64,000 nt of DNA from assembly GCA_910575625.1 (NCBI GenBank), contig CAJTFD010000005.1:193229-257228 (forward strand). The letters run 5' to 3'. Source of the stretch: Clostridia bacterium. Its GTDB lineage: Bacteria > Bacillota > Clostridia > Lachnospirales > Lachnospiraceae. Each line of letters starts with the position of its first letter. Within the stretch, counting starts at the first letter, position 1. The notes under the pieces are model-generated. The model was not told the DNA's origin. It was given only the letters and a program-made list of their open reading frames with translations, and did not search any database. Below are positions 33,203-42,551 of the stretch, piece by piece. The position numbers were made by a program, and so were the translations under genes.

Positions 33203-36121
33203 TTAGGAAAACCGCGCCGTCGTGTATCCAGGCACCACGGATCTCCAGCTGGACGCCCCTATCCGTGCCAGGGCAAATTTTGTCGCCGCGGCCCCCTTGG
33301 AGGTATCCATATCTTTGAAAACATCCCAGGCATATTTCTTTTTCCCCGCAGTGGCCGGGACCGTGCCGCCGTCGTTGGTCCACAACCCCAGCGACAATCC
33401 CAGCGCCTGCTCCGTCTGATGGTCCACATGCCGGTGCAGGATGAACGCGTCCACCATGTCGTTAAATTCCCCCAGATAGTACGCGTACGCCATAGCCGCA
33501 GCCTGGAGCTCCTCCACCTGGACCCCGTACCTGCTGGAGGTAAATCCCTGCTCCGAGAGGATGACCCGTGTCTTGCTCCCCCAGTGCATCTTCACATAAT
33601 TTGTCAGGATATTTAAATTTCCCATGCTGATACAGGAAGTGTTGATGCTGTCACTGACCAGCTGCTTGGAATCAGTCCAGAAAGCCGGATCCTCCAGCGG
33701 AGCCGGATATGGGTGAAATGCGATGTTAAAATTCCCCAGATCCCCGTAACCGCTCCAATACGCAGCGAATTTATCCAAAAACTGCCTGCTGGTGTGGGAA
33801 TACGCTGTCAGATAATTCCAGGTCTGGTCCAACGAGATATAGACCCTGGCTTTCGCATAAACGCTGCGTATGGCCGTATAGGCCAGACGGTACGCATTTG
33901 CGTATATACTGGCATTATTTGCCAGGGCCGTGCTCCCCGTATAATGGTAATCCCTGTAATTATTGACCTCATTTCCCAAGATCCAGTTGACGATATATTT
34001 GTTGGACGCGTACCGCTGGGCAAGGAACGTAAACACCGCCTCCCAGTGCTTCCTCGCCTTCGCCTCACTGGTATTGAGCGCGTAAAAACCATGGCCCGGC
34101 GCACGGGCAGCCTCCGGGATCAGATACGAGAGATCGTCCCGCCAGCGCAGCAGCAGGATTGCCGAGACCAGCATATTCTTTTCCCGAAACTCAGCCAGAG
34201 TCCGGTCAATGCTCTCCACGATGCCCCTGTTAAACCAATATGTGGTGCCGTTATATATGTAAGAGATCCCCCCCGCCTCATTTTTCTGATCCGGAGTGGC
34301 GATCAGGTCGTCCAGGCAGATATTGTAGGCTGTATGTTTTACCCCCAGGGAGACTGCATCGTCCATGTACCGGGGATCCACCTGCAGGCCTTTCTTCGTC
34401 GCGGCCGTGGGAAAAGCATAGTCATAGGAGGCCAGCTTTTCCGGATTGGCAATGTACTTGGAAGCGCTGATCGCCGTGTAACTCCCACTCTTGCTCGTCT
34501 TGACCGCCAGCACGAACTTGGACTGGAGCTTGCTGGCGGATGTGCCGTGATCCAACGGGGTCTTCATGGTGACCGTGGTACTTTTTTTGACCTTCGCGTC
34601 CGGCACCGCATTTTTGGGAATCTTCTCACCCGTGCCGCTCAGATGGAAGAGATAGTAATAACTGTCCACGCTCTTTACGCGGTCGGGGATCTTCGCTTTT
34701 ACCCGCACCGTCTTCTTTGTGGAGAGGACTGCGGACGTGAGGCTGGCCGCTGTCTTAGACGGAGACACTGTCTGTATCCCTTTTGTGATCTTCAGCTTTT
34801 TCTTCGCACAGTATTTCCCGTATATCTCTTTTTTCTCCGAATCCAGTTTATAGGCCCGTACCCGGACGTAATATGTCTTGTTCTTTTTCCGGTCCCGGAT
34901 GGACAGGGACGTACCCATAGCCGTGTATATTTCCGTGTTCTTCTTAAAATCCTTGTCTGTGCTCACCTGGATCCGGTATCCGGCCGCCCCTTTGACCTTG
35001 TTAAAACGGACCTTGAGCGTCCCTCGGGATGGGTTGATGAGCTTCTTCATGCCGCTCTTGCCGACCGTCACTTTGGACCATTTGGCGGTGAGCGTCAGGT
35101 TGCCGGTGATCGGTTTTGTGAAATCGTATTTTTTACTGCCCTTATACCAGTCTATAAAGGTATATTTTGACTTTGTCGGGGCCTTCGGCCTGGCCGCCTT
35201 GCCGCCCTTGACTACACTCTGCGCTTCGACCGCGCTCCCACCCTTAGACTGGAACTTGACCTTGCAGATCTTCTCACCCGCCGCTGCCTGATCCTCTTTC
35301 GAAACGGCGCTGCTGTTTTCCGAGATGTCCCCGCCTGGGGCGCTGACCTGTGAGATCACATCCCCCGAAACGCTGTTGCCGGAAATGCCGTTTCCTGAAA
35401 GACTGTTCTCTGAAAGACGATCCTCTGAAATGCCATCCCCCGAAACAGTATTCTCTGAAAGACCGTTTCCTAAAAGATCGTTCCCTGAAAGACTATTCCC
35501 CGAAAAATCATTCCCTGAAAGATCATTCTCTGAAATACTGTCTGCCAAAAGACTATCCTGCGAGATCCCATCTCCCCAGGTCTCATCCCCATCCCCTTCC
35601 AGGCTCCGGTTTTCCAAAGATCCGTTCCCATCCGCGCCTTCCCCAGATACATCAAATGTCCGCCAGAACATCACCCCGGCATCACAGGACACGTCCCGCA
35701 GCCGCGTGCAGTCCCGGGCATCGACATTTACCAGCAGATTGTCCCGGCAATAGAGCGTCTCCAACAGAACGCAGCCTTTCAGATCCAGCTCTGACAGGCG
35801 GTTGTTTTCACAATCCAGATAGACCAGCTCCGAGAAATACCCTATCCCTTCCAGGCATTCGATCTCCAGCCCGCTCAGATAGAGCGACTCCACTGCTTCC
35901 CGTTCTGACTGGGAGAGCTGCCCATCCTGGTCCTGATCCAACTCTTTTTCGATGTATCTGCGGAAATGTGCATCCGGAAAAACATCCTCCGTGATCTCGA
36001 CCGCGTCTCCTTCCGCTCCTTCTGCCCCGCCCCAGGCATCCGCCATCCCCCAGACGGGCTGGGAGAGCAGGATGGCCGCGAGCAGAGCTGCCAAAAAACG
36101 CACCCAAAGCTGTTTCTTCAT
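33203..36121 (-). CDS. Secreted multidomain protein with DUF5722-like glycoside hydrolase domain
   Basis: This 972-residue secreted protein has, in order: a signal peptide (1-26); an EF-hand-like/leucine-rich segment (DQDQDGQLSQSE, then LVYLDCENNRLSELDLKG); a 12-unit pentad repeat; a Listeria-Bacteroides-type repeat (CKVKFQSKGGSAVEAQSVVK to KYTFIDWYKGSKKYDFTKPI); fibronectin-III-like repeats with aromatic and lysine-rich strands; and a C-terminal DUF5722-like TIM-barrel domain (about 600-965). In the last, WILGNEVNNY and VILSEQGFTSS place Glu residues as in clan GH-A acid/base and nucleophile. It is likely a wall- or surface-associated glycan hydrolase. No LPxTG signal is seen. GAGGAGG precedes the ATG. 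Confidence 0.85.
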   Translation of the reverse strand: MKKQLWVRFLAALLAAILLSQPVWGMADAWGGAEGAEGDAVEITEDVFPDAHFRRYIEKELDQDQDGQLSQSEREAVESLYLSGLEIECLEGIGYFSELVYLDCENNRLSELDLKGCVLLETLYCRDNLLVNVDARDCTRLRDVSCDAGVMFWRTFDVSGEGADGNGSLENRSLEGDGDETWGDGISQDSLLADSISENDLSGNDFSGNSLSGNDLLGNGLSENTVSGDGISEDRLSENSLSGNGISGNSVSGDVISQVSAPGGDISENSSAVSKEDQAAAGEKICKVKFQSKGGSAVEAQSVVKGGKAARPKAPTKSKYTFIDWYKGSKKYDFTKPITGNLTLTAKWSKVTVGKSGMKKLINPSRGTLKVRFNKVKGAAGYRIQVSTDKDFKKNTEIYTAMGTSLSIRDRKKNKTYYVRVRAYKLDSEKKEIYGKYCAKKKLKITKGIQTVSPSKTAASLTSAVLSTKKTVRVKAKIPDRVKSVDSYYYLFHLSGTGEKIPKNAVPDAKVKKSTTVTMKTPLDHGTSASKLQSKFVLAVKTSKSGSYTAISASKYIANPEKLASYDYAFPTAATKKGLQVDPRYMDDAVSLGVKHTAYNICLDDLIATPDQKNEAGGISYIYNGTTYWFNRGIVESIDRTLAEFREKNMLVSAILLLRWRDDLSYLIPEAARAPGHGFYALNTSEAKARKHWEAVFTFLAQRYASNKYIVNWILGNEVNNYRDYHYTGSTALANNASIYANAYRLAYTAIRSVYAKARVYISLDQTWNYLTAYSHTSRQFLDKFAAYWSGYGDLGNFNIAFHPYPAPLEDPAFWTDSKQLVSDSINTSCISMGNLNILTNYVKMHWGSKTRVILSEQGFTSSRYGVQVEELQAAAMAYAYYLGEFNDMVDAFILHRHVDHQTEQALGLSLGLWTNDGGTVPATAGKKKYAWDVFKDMDTSKGAAATKFALARIGASSWRSVVPGYTTARFS
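35365..35544 (-). repeat. Twelve tandem 15-bp units encoding S-G/E-N/D-x-L pentads
   Basis: Twelve contiguous 15-base units with varied third positions encode SENDL, SGNDF, SGNSL, SGNDL, LGNGL, SENTV, SGDGI, SEDRL, SENSL, SGNGI, SGNSV and SGDVI. Synonymous variation shows the peptide pattern is maintained by selection rather than only by recent duplication. Confidence 0.85.
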
Positions 36122-36143
36122 CTTTTGCCTCCTCTATGCATTA

Positions 36144-36179
36144 AGATCCGGGGCTGGTCCCTTCCACCGCCCCGGATCT
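36144..36179. repeat. Perfect 11-bp hairpin between two secreted-protein genes
   Basis: AGATCCGGGGC (36144-36154) pairs with GCCCCGGATCT (36169-36179). The T-tract on the minus strand is poor (TTAATG), so it may be a weak terminator of the 3D-domain gene or an mRNA stabiliser. Confidence 0.5.
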
Positions 36180-36187
36180 GTCATCCC

Positions 36188-37591
36188 TTAATTATTCAAC
36201 TGATATACGGCCGCCTTCTGGCTCCCGAACTGCAGGGCCGCGCTGTGGCTGTCCATATAGATGTCCACATGGCCGTATCCGGTCCCCCGGTCTTCCACCG
36301 TATATACATTCCCATTGATCAAAAGTTTTGTCCCAAACGGTATGCCCCCCATGGCCACCGTCCGGCCCGCTGTGGGCACTGTCCCGCTGGCCGTTCCGCC
36401 TCCGGACCAGGAACCACAGCATTTAGAACAATTGCAATATGCTGTCAGTGTAAAATCACCTAAATATGTACCGGCGCTGTTACCAGTGCCTGTCGTATCC
36501 GCCGCCTGCGTGGGTTCCGGCTGTGCCGCAGCCTCCGGCGTAACAGCCGCTTCCGGCGTATCCTCTGATCCGGCAGTCTCCCCTTCTTCCTGATCGGCTG
36601 TCCCTTCCACAGCCTCTCCTACTGCCGCCTCCAGATCGCCGTCTCCCGCCGCTGTCTGATCCTCTCCATCTCCCTCCTGGAGAGTCTCCTCTGGGCTGGC
36701 TTGCGCACTGGCTTCCAGACTGACTTCTGGATCGATCTCCACCTCGACGTCCGGACTCTGTTCCGCCGCCTGCGCCAATCTCGCCTCTTCTTCCTGCTGT
36801 CTGGCCAATTCCGCTTCGGCCGCCTTCCGGGCCGCCTCCGCTTCCTCTTCCGCCTTATCCATCAGACTGGCCAGCTCGGCGGACTGTTCATTTACAAGCT
36901 CCAACAGGTCTGCCGCCTCCCCTTCTGCGCGTCCGATCTGTTCGCTGTAAAATGATATCTCCTCCTGGGTGGACGCTGCCAGCGCTTCCACCTCCTGCCT
37001 CTTCTCGGCGCTCTCCGCCTGCAGCTGGGCGATGGCCTCCTGTTCCACCTTTATCGCTGTCTTCTGATCCGCGACCTTTTCCTTCGTCTGCTCATATTTC
37101 TTGAGCATCTCCCGGTCATACTTGGATATCTGCATGAAATTTTCCGCCCGCGTCAGAAGATCCGTAAAACTATCCGCGGACAACAAAGAAGTCAAAAGGT
37201 TCCCCTTCGAGTTCTCATACATATATGAAATCCGGATCTTCATATTCTCATATTGCTCTTTTTCCTTCTCTTTTGCCCGCTTCAATTCTTTTTTAACCAG
37301 CTTAAGCTCTTTTTGTTTCTGTTTCGCCTTGCCTGTCAATTCCTCCAGGCCGGCGCTCAAGTCTTCATACTGCTGTGACAGTTCGGATAAGTATCCCTCC
37401 AGGCCTCCCCTCTGCCCTTCCAGATCCATGATCCGCTCCTGTGTCTCAGCCAATTCCGATTCCGACTGCGCCTTCCCTTCCTGCACAGCCTCAATCTGTT
37501 CCTGCGTCGATGCGGCATGTACGGACACGCTCCCTCCCGTGATCAGTACGGACACCGCGGCCGCTGTGGCCATAAATTTAAATTTATTCAT
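36188..37591 (-). CDS. Secreted coiled-coil protein with C-terminal 3D domain (probable cell-wall hydrolase)
   Basis: This 467-residue protein has a signal peptide (ending near SVHAAS), a PcsB-like long coiled coil (about 25-255; repeated E/K/Q heptads), an acidic Pro/Ala/Glu/Gly linker (about 260-375) and a C-terminal 3D domain. The 3D domain is marked by FTLTAYCNCSKCCGSWSGGG and by VEDRGTGYGHVDIYMDSHSA with the three conserved aspartates. 3D domains are double-psi barrels related to MltA-type lytic transglycosylases, as in stationary-phase Sps proteins. The start at 37591 (MNKFKFMATA) fits TGAGGTG upstream. It probably acts at the septum or on glycan strands. Confidence 0.88.
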   Translation of the reverse strand: MNKFKFMATAAAVSVLITGGSVSVHAASTQEQIEAVQEGKAQSESELAETQERIMDLEGQRGGLEGYLSELSQQYEDLSAGLEELTGKAKQKQKELKLVKKELKRAKEKEKEQYENMKIRISYMYENSKGNLLTSLLSADSFTDLLTRAENFMQISKYDREMLKKYEQTKEKVADQKTAIKVEQEAIAQLQAESAEKRQEVEALAASTQEEISFYSEQIGRAEGEAADLLELVNEQSAELASLMDKAEEEAEAARKAAEAELARQQEEEARLAQAAEQSPDVEVEIDPEVSLEASAQASPEETLQEGDGEDQTAAGDGDLEAAVGEAVEGTADQEEGETAGSEDTPEAAVTPEAAAQPEPTQAADTTGTGNSAGTYLGDFTLTAYCNCSKCCGSWSGGGTASGTVPTAGRTVAMGGIPFGTKLLINGNVYTVEDRGTGYGHVDIYMDSHSAALQFGSQKAAVYQLNN

Positions 37592-37623
37592 GATATAACA
37601 CCTCATTTATATTTACGTTATAC

Positions 37624-37651
37624 ATTGTAACACATCTGGAAATATTGTCAA
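37624..37651 (-). promoter_or_regulatory. Promoter of the 3D-domain protein gene
   Basis: TTGACA (37646-37651) and TACAAT (37624-37629) on the minus strand are 16 bases apart, about 30 bases upstream of the start codon. Confidence 0.75.
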
Positions 37652-37665
37652 CACCTTTTCGCAAG

Positions 37666-37690
37666 ATTTTTGTAATATTTTCGTAATACT
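37666..37690. promoter_or_regulatory. Two near-identical direct repeats upstream of the 3D gene, possible operator
   Basis: TTTTTGTAATA and TTTTCGTAATA follow each other at a one-helical-turn spacing just upstream of the -35 of the 3D-domain gene and between two divergent genes. This layout suits an activator or repressor site, possibly for the neighbouring XRE protein. Confidence 0.35.
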
Positions 37691-37767
37691 CAGAGGCGAT
37701 CTTCTGATCTGTAATTATATACATTGCAAATATCTAATATATTATTGTTTATTTCCTTTCTTAAACT

Positions 37768-37797
37768 TTGTAAACTTAGACAATAGAAAATTACAAT
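37768..37797 (+). promoter_or_regulatory. Probable promoter of the XRE regulator gene
   Basis: TTGTAA (37768-37773) and TACAAT (37792-37797) are 18 bases apart, 30 bases upstream of the ATG, in a very AT-rich divergent region. Confidence 0.55.
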
Positions 37798-37826
37798 TAC
37801 ATTTATGGCCAGGAGGGAAAAAAGTC

Positions 37827-38060
37827 ATGGATGAAAAAAGGAAAAAGCAATACAGGGAACTCGGGCTGACGATCGCTTATTATCGTAAATTAAAGGGCAT
37901 GACACAATTGCAGCTCGCAGAAGCTACAGATGTCAGCCGTACACATATGAGCAACATCGAAGCGCCGAATGGAAAGACTTCCGTATCCCTTGACAAGCTG
38001 TTCGACATCGCGGATGCCCTTGGGATCGAGATCAAGGATCTGTTCGATTTCCGAAAATAA
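37827..38060 (+). CDS. Small XRE-family DNA-binding regulator
   Basis: This 77-residue protein is essentially one helix-turn-helix XRE domain: LGLTIAYYRKLKGMTQLQLA, EATDVSRTHMSNIEAPNGKT and SLDKLFDIADALGIEIKDLF. It has no partner domain. Such stand-alone XRE proteins are common regulators in Clostridia and are often autoregulated. The AGGAGGG site and ATG at 37827 are clear and a strong terminator follows. It is divergent from the coiled-coil 3D gene, which it may regulate (inference). Confidence 0.92.
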   Translation: MDEKRKKQYRELGLTIAYYRKLKGMTQLQLAEATDVSRTHMSNIEAPNGKTSVSLDKLFDIADALGIEIKDLFDFRK

Positions 38061-38110
38061 AAAAGCGCCGGGCCCTCATCTATCCCAAGATCAGGGTCCG
38101 GCACTTTTTT
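38061..38110. terminator. Strong bidirectional terminator
   Basis: Stem GCGCCGGGCCCT (38065-38076) / AGGGTCCGGCAC (38093-38104) has six T residues on the plus strand and an equivalent run on the minus strand. It ends the XRE gene and can stop leftward transcripts from spoVG. Confidence 0.88.
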
Positions 38111-38209
38111 ATACTCGCGCGTATACTTATCTGCCAGATGATCTGCTTTCTGTCTGAAAATACTGGAAGTCTAGCTGGCAGTTCATCTGGCTCACGGGTA
38201 TATCTAACT

Positions 38210-38500
38210 TCATTCTGCTTCTACTGGGCGGTCGTTTTCTTCTATTTGCATAACCTCTTCATACTTCTCCAAAATAATGCGTTGGATCCCTTCCCGGGTC
38301 GCCGAGTTGATGGGATGGGCAATATCCCGGTATTCTCCATCTAATGCTCTCCGGCTGGGCATGGCGATGAACAATCCTTTCTCGCCTTCGATCACTTTGA
38401 TGTCGTGCACCACGAACTCATCATCGATGGTGATCGACACCACTGCTTTCATCTTCCCCTCTTTTGCTACCTTTCGTACCCTAACATCTGTTATATTCAT
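38210..38500 (-). CDS. spoVG: Septation/sporulation regulator SpoVG
   Basis: SpoVG is a small nucleic-acid-binding regulator affecting cortex formation and septation; in other Firmicutes it influences many genes. The 96-residue product matches throughout: [59 protein letters not shown] and [20 protein letters not shown]. It starts 22 bases after the glgD stop with no terminator between, so it is probably also transcribed with the glycogen genes. Confidence 0.96.
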   Translation of the reverse strand: MNITDVRVRKVAKEGKMKAVVSITIDDEFVVHDIKVIEGEKGLFIAMPSRRALDGEYRDIAHPINSATREGIQRIILEKYEEVMQIEENDRPVEAE

Positions 38501-38521
38501 AGTAGTTCCGCCCCTTTCGGA

Positions 38522-39637
38522 TCATATCACATATCTTTCATTCTTTTCCACAACGATCTTGATACCATCTTCTCCATAATGGTAGGAATTCGCACGTATG
38601 GTATCCCGGCTCTCCACGACACAGTTCTCGATGTGGGTATTGTCGCCTAAGTATACCTCATTAAGGATGATCGAATTCTTGATCACGCAGTTGTTCCCAA
38701 CAAATACGTTTTTGAACAGAACTGAATTTTCTACCTCTCCGTTGATGATACACCCGCTGGCGACCAGGCTGTTCTTCACCACCGCGCCTGGGTTATATTT
38801 TGCCGGAGGCAGATCGTCGATCTTCGTCTTGATCTCAGGCCCCTCCCGGAAAAAATATTCCCGCACATCCGGACGCAGGAAATCCATATTCGTCCTGTAG
38901 TATGATTCTACTGTGGAGATGTTGCTCCAGTAATCTTTTATCTTATAGCCGTAGATCCGCTTCAGGTTCTTGTAACGGATCAGGATGTCTTTTACAAAAT
39001 CATGGCGGTCTTCCTGTGCACATTTCTCCAGCATCTCGATCAGCTGTCTCCTGCGCAGCACATAGATACCGGTGGAAATGGTGTGGGACTGGGTGACCAT
39101 AGGTTTTTCCTCGAATTCCTCGATCCGGGATTCCTCGTTCATCTTCAGCACGCCAAAACGGTTCACATCGTCCCCGTCGATATCCGTACATACAACGGTC
39201 ACATCCGCCCTCTTCTTGATATGGTATTCCAGTACTTTATTGTAATCCAATTTGTAGATGCCGTCGCCGGAGGCGATCACCACATACGGCTCATGGCTGG
39301 TCTTTAGGAAATTCAGGTTCTGGTACATGGCATCCGCCGTACCCCTGTACCACCAGCTGTTGTCGGCCGTCACCATGGGGGTGAACACATACAGCCCGCC
39401 CTGTTTACGTCCGAAGTCCCACCATTTGGAGGAACTTAAGTGTTCATTCAGGGAACGTGCGTTGTACTGTGTCAAGACCGCTACTTTCTGGATATGGGAA
39501 TTGGACATGTTGCTCAGCGCAAAGTCAATGCTCCTGTAGCTGCCTGCCACCGGCATCGCCGCGATCGCCCTCTTGTCGGATAATTCCCTCATCTTGTTGT
39601 TGCTGCCGCCTGCCAAAATAAGTCCTATCGCCCTCAT
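38522..39637 (-). CDS. glgD: GlgD, regulatory subunit of glucose-1-phosphate adenylyltransferase
   Basis: In Firmicutes, ADP-glucose synthesis uses a GlgC/GlgD heterotetramer. GlgD is a GlgC paralogue with altered nucleotide-binding residues and activates GlgC. The 371-residue protein starts [20 protein letters not shown], keeps the nucleotidyltransferase and left-handed beta-helix domains ([20 protein letters not shown]) but lacks the canonical GGxGxRLxxLT loop. Its ATG overlaps the glgC stop by four bases (ATGA). Spacing and overlap imply coordinated, coupled expression. Confidence 0.94.
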   Translation of the reverse strand: MRAIGLILAGGSNNKMRELSDKRAIAAMPVAGSYRSIDFALSNMSNSHIQKVAVLTQYNARSLNEHLSSSKWWDFGRKQGGLYVFTPMVTADNSWWYRGTADAMYQNLNFLKTSHEPYVVIASGDGIYKLDYNKVLEYHIKKRADVTVVCTDIDGDDVNRFGVLKMNEESRIEEFEEKPMVTQSHTISTGIYVLRRRQLIEMLEKCAQEDRHDFVKDILIRYKNLKRIYGYKIKDYWSNISTVESYYRTNMDFLRPDVREYFFREGPEIKTKIDDLPPAKYNPGAVVKNSLVASGCIINGEVENSVLFKNVFVGNNCVIKNSIILNEVYLGDNTHIENCVVESRDTIRANSYHYGEDGIKIVVEKNERYVI

Positions 39638-40908
39638 GCGCCTTCACCGTCCTTTGCTATCACTCCACCGCTCTCCAATACGCCGCCCGGATAATCCTCT
39701 GCCGTCGTCTCACCAGAGATCGCCGTGTTCTTCCCGATCTTAACGCCATTGGGGATCACCGAATGTTCCCCGATGGTCACCAGGCCAAATGCGTATACCT
39801 TCGGTTTCACTACATTTTCCGCTTCTTCGCCTTCACCCAATACCACGTTGCTGCCGATGGAGACATTCTCCGCTATGATCGACTTGTCCACCACCGTGTT
39901 GCATCCGATCGAAGTATTGCGCATGATCACCGAATCCTTGACCACAGCCCCCCGTCCAATGTACACGTTTGGACCGATCACAGAGTTCTGCACCTCCCCA
40001 TGGATCTCACTGCCCTCACCGATCAGGCATTTGCCGAGCACAGCTTCTTCCGATATATACTGGGGCGGGATGATATCCCCTTTGGTGTAGATCTTCCAGA
40101 ACTCTTCATACAGATTGAATTCCGGGATGATATCGATCAGCTCCATGTTGGCTTCCCAATAGGACCCCAATGTACCCACGTCTTTCCAATAACCGTTATA
40201 CTCATATGCAAAGAGACGCTGTTTCTTCTCATGGCAGTATGGCAGCACATGCATCCCGAAGTCGAGATTGTTCTGGTCTTTCTTTGCCAGCAGGGCTTCC
40301 TTGAGAGCCGGCCAGCTGAAGATGTAGATACCCATGGAGGCCAGGTTGCTGCTGGGCTTCTCCGGCTTCTCCTCGAACTGGGTGATCCGGTTGGTCTCAT
40401 CTGTCACCACGATACCAAAACGGCTGGCTTCCTCAATAGGCACCGGCATCGTGGCGATCGTCACATCTGCTTTATTGACCTTGTGGAAATCCAGCATCAC
40501 TTCATAATCCATTTTATAAATATGGTCCCCGGAGAGGATCAACACGTAATCCGGGTTGTACTGCTCCATGTAAGCCATATTCTGATAAATGGCATTCGCC
40601 GTACCCGTATACCATTCACTGTTCTCACTCTTCTCATAAGGAGGCAGCACGGTCACGCCACCCTCGTTCTTGTCCAGATCCCAGGGGATGCCGATACCGA
40701 TATGGGTGTTCAGCAGCAGCGGCTGGTACTGGGTCAGCACGCCAACCGTATCAATGCCTGAATTGATACAATTGCTCAAGGGAAAATCGATGATCCTGTA
40801 CTTGCCGCCGAAGGACACCGCAGGTTTCGCCACTTTCTCGGTCAAAACGCCAAGCCTGCTGCCCTGTCCACCCGCTAAGAGCATGGCGATCATTTCTTTT
40901 TTTATCAT
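39634..40908 (-). CDS. glgC: Glucose-1-phosphate adenylyltransferase catalytic subunit GlgC
   Basis: GlgC makes ADP-glucose from ATP and glucose 1-phosphate for glycogen synthesis. The 424-residue protein has the nucleotide loop [20 protein letters not shown] and [15 protein letters not shown], the catalytic region [16 protein letters not shown], sugar-phosphate motif FEEKP and the C-terminal left-handed beta-helix ([20 protein letters not shown]). glgB and glgA are not nearby. The promoter at 40940-40968 drives glgC-glgD and perhaps spoVG. Confidence 0.96.
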   Translation of the reverse strand: MIKKEMIAMLLAGGQGSRLGVLTEKVAKPAVSFGGKYRIIDFPLSNCINSGIDTVGVLTQYQPLLLNTHIGIGIPWDLDKNEGGVTVLPPYEKSENSEWYTGTANAIYQNMAYMEQYNPDYVLILSGDHIYKMDYEVMLDFHKVNKADVTIATMPVPIEEASRFGIVVTDETNRITQFEEKPEKPSSNLASMGIYIFSWPALKEALLAKKDQNNLDFGMHVLPYCHEKKQRLFAYEYNGYWKDVGTLGSYWEANMELIDIIPEFNLYEEFWKIYTKGDIIPPQYISEEAVLGKCLIGEGSEIHGEVQNSVIGPNVYIGRGAVVKDSVIMRNTSIGCNTVVDKSIIAENVSIGSNVVLGEGEEAENVVKPKVYAFGLVTIGEHSVIPNGVKIGKNTAISGETTAEDYPGGVLESGGVIAKDGEGA

Positions 40909-40939
40909 GCAATCACCTCTTGTTTATTATAATGGATTT

Positions 40940-40968
40940 ATTATACCATACTTTTTTCCAATAGTGAA
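40940..40968 (-). promoter_or_regulatory. Promoter of glgC-glgD
   Basis: TTCACT (40963-40968) and TATAAT (40940-40945, extended by TGG) on the minus strand are 17 bases apart. Confidence 0.8.
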
Positions 40969-41032
40969 CATTTTTTACAAATTCTCATGGCTTTTTTTCT
41001 CCTTTTTGATCGAAATGTATGATCATTTTCTC

Positions 41033-41061
41033 TTTTCATTTTCCGCCGTAAAGAGTATACT
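41033..41061 (+). promoter_or_regulatory. Probable promoter of murC
   Basis: TTTTCA (41033-41038) and TATACT (41056-41061) are 17 bases apart. The leader would be about 100 bases and contains no recognised element. Confidence 0.55.
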
Positions 41062-41167
41062 GGATATGGAAGTCCCTGGCGATCGAGGAGCGATCGGACT
41101 TTCATCCATTGGTGATGCCTGCGTCCGCCGGCATATCATATCAGTCCAGAAAGGAGATTTTCATTAT

Positions 41168-42547
41168 ATGTATAAGATAGACTTTGACCATCCCATACAC
41201 GTGCATTTCATCGGCATCGGGGGGATCAGCATGAGCGGACTGGCCGAGATCCTGCTGCAGAACGGTTTCACAGTCTCCGGCTCCGATGCAAAAGAGAGCT
41301 CCCTGACCGAACGGCTCGCCAAAAAAGGGGCCCGCATCCAGATCGGACAGCGCGCCTCCAACATAAGCGGCGGCATCGGCCTGGTGGTCTACACAGCCGC
41401 TATCCACCCGGATAACCCGGAGTACGCCTGTGCCGTGGAAAATGGGATCCCCATGCTGACCCGCGCCGAACTCCTGGGGCAGATCATGGCCAATTATGAG
41501 ATGCCCATCGCCGTCGCCGGCACCCACGGCAAGACCACGACCACATCCATGGTCTCCCACATCCTGCTGGAAGGCGGCTGTGACCCCACCGTCACCGTGG
41601 GCGGCATCCTGCCCGCGATCGGCGGGAACATCCGGGTTGGCCAGTCCGGCAATTTTGTCACGGAGGCCTGTGAGTACACCAACAGTTTCCTGAGTTTTTT
41701 CCCGAAGATCAGCATCATCCTCAATATGGATGCAGATCATCTGGATTTTTTCCGGGACATCGACCACATCCGGCAGTCCTTCCGCCGGTTTGCCCAGTTG
41801 CTGCCCGCCGACGGCTGTCTGATCATCAACAGCGATACGCCCGCGTATGAGACCATCACCGAGGGACTTCCCTGTCCGGTCATCACCTACGGCCTGGATC
41901 ATCCGGCCGGATACACAGCCGCGGACATCTCTTTTGACGGGAAAGGGAACCCCACATTCACATGCCTCCGAAACGGCGAGAAGATCGGCGTTTTCTCCCT
42001 ATCGGTCCCCGGCATGCACAACGTCTCCAACGCCCTGGCCGCCATCGCCCTGGGCGAAAGACTGGATCTGGATATCGCCGTGATCCAAAAAGGCCTGGCC
42101 AATTTCCCCGGCACGGACAGACGTTTCCAATATAAGGGCTCGGTGGGCGGCGTGACCATCATCGACGACTACGCTCACCATCCCACAGAGATCCGGGCCA
42201 CCCTGACCGCGGCGCGCGATCATCTCCACAAAAAACTATGGTGCGTCTTCCAGCCCCACACCTACACCCGCACCAACGCCCTGCTGGCGGATTTTGCCCA
42301 GGCGCTGACACTGGCCGACCATGTGGTCCTGGCCGACATCTACGCCGCCCGGGAAAAAAACACCATCGGCATCACATCCAGGGACCTCCAAAAGGAGATC
42401 GTCAAACTGGGCACGCCCTGTGACTATTTCCCCACCTTCGACGAGATCGAGAACTTCCTTCTGGAAAACTGCGGGCAAGACGACCTGCTGATCACCATGG
42501 GCGCCGGGGATATTGTGATGGTTGGGGAAAAACTTTTGGGCGCATAG
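41168..42547 (+). CDS. murC: UDP-N-acetylmuramate--L-alanine ligase
   Basis: This is the first Mur ligase, adding L-Ala to UDP-MurNAc in the cytosol. The 459-residue enzyme has the N-terminal UDP-binding loop VHFIGIGGISMSGLAEILLQ, the ATP loop AGTHGKTTTTSMVSHILLEG, the central LNMDADHLDFF motif with metal ligands and the C-terminal IDDYAHHPTEIRATL. The start at 41168 is chosen because the family begins just before HFIGIGG and AAAGGAG precedes it; the longer upstream frame is not supported. It is divergent from glgC. Confidence 0.97.
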   Translation: MYKIDFDHPIHVHFIGIGGISMSGLAEILLQNGFTVSGSDAKESSLTERLAKKGARIQIGQRASNISGGIGLVVYTAAIHPDNPEYACAVENGIPMLTRAELLGQIMANYEMPIAVAGTHGKTTTTSMVSHILLEGGCDPTVTVGGILPAIGGNIRVGQSGNFVTEACEYTNSFLSFFPKISIILNMDADHLDFFRDIDHIRQSFRRFAQLLPADGCLIINSDTPAYETITEGLPCPVITYGLDHPAGYTAADISFDGKGNPTFTCLRNGEKIGVFSLSVPGMHNVSNALAAIALGERLDLDIAVIQKGLANFPGTDRRFQYKGSVGGVTIIDDYAHHPTEIRATLTAARDHLHKKLWCVFQPHTYTRTNALLADFAQALTLADHVVLADIYAAREKNTIGITSRDLQKEIVKLGTPCDYFPTFDEIENFLLENCGQDDLLITMGAGDIVMVGEKLLGA

Positions 42548-42551
42548 GCAG

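Noticed and set aside
33713..35170. Long open frame on the plus strand (485 codons)
   Set aside because: It lies antisense inside the DUF5722-like gene, has no ribosome site and encodes no recognisable protein; it reflects codon composition of the real gene.
35365..35544. CRISPR array
   Set aside because: The regularly spaced repeats are 15-bp coding units inside a long open gene with no spacers, and no cas genes are present in the window.
40670..41167. N-terminal extension of murC
   Set aside because: The frame is open upstream but runs antisense into glgC; the MurC family starts at the ATG at 41168 and a ribosome site precedes it.
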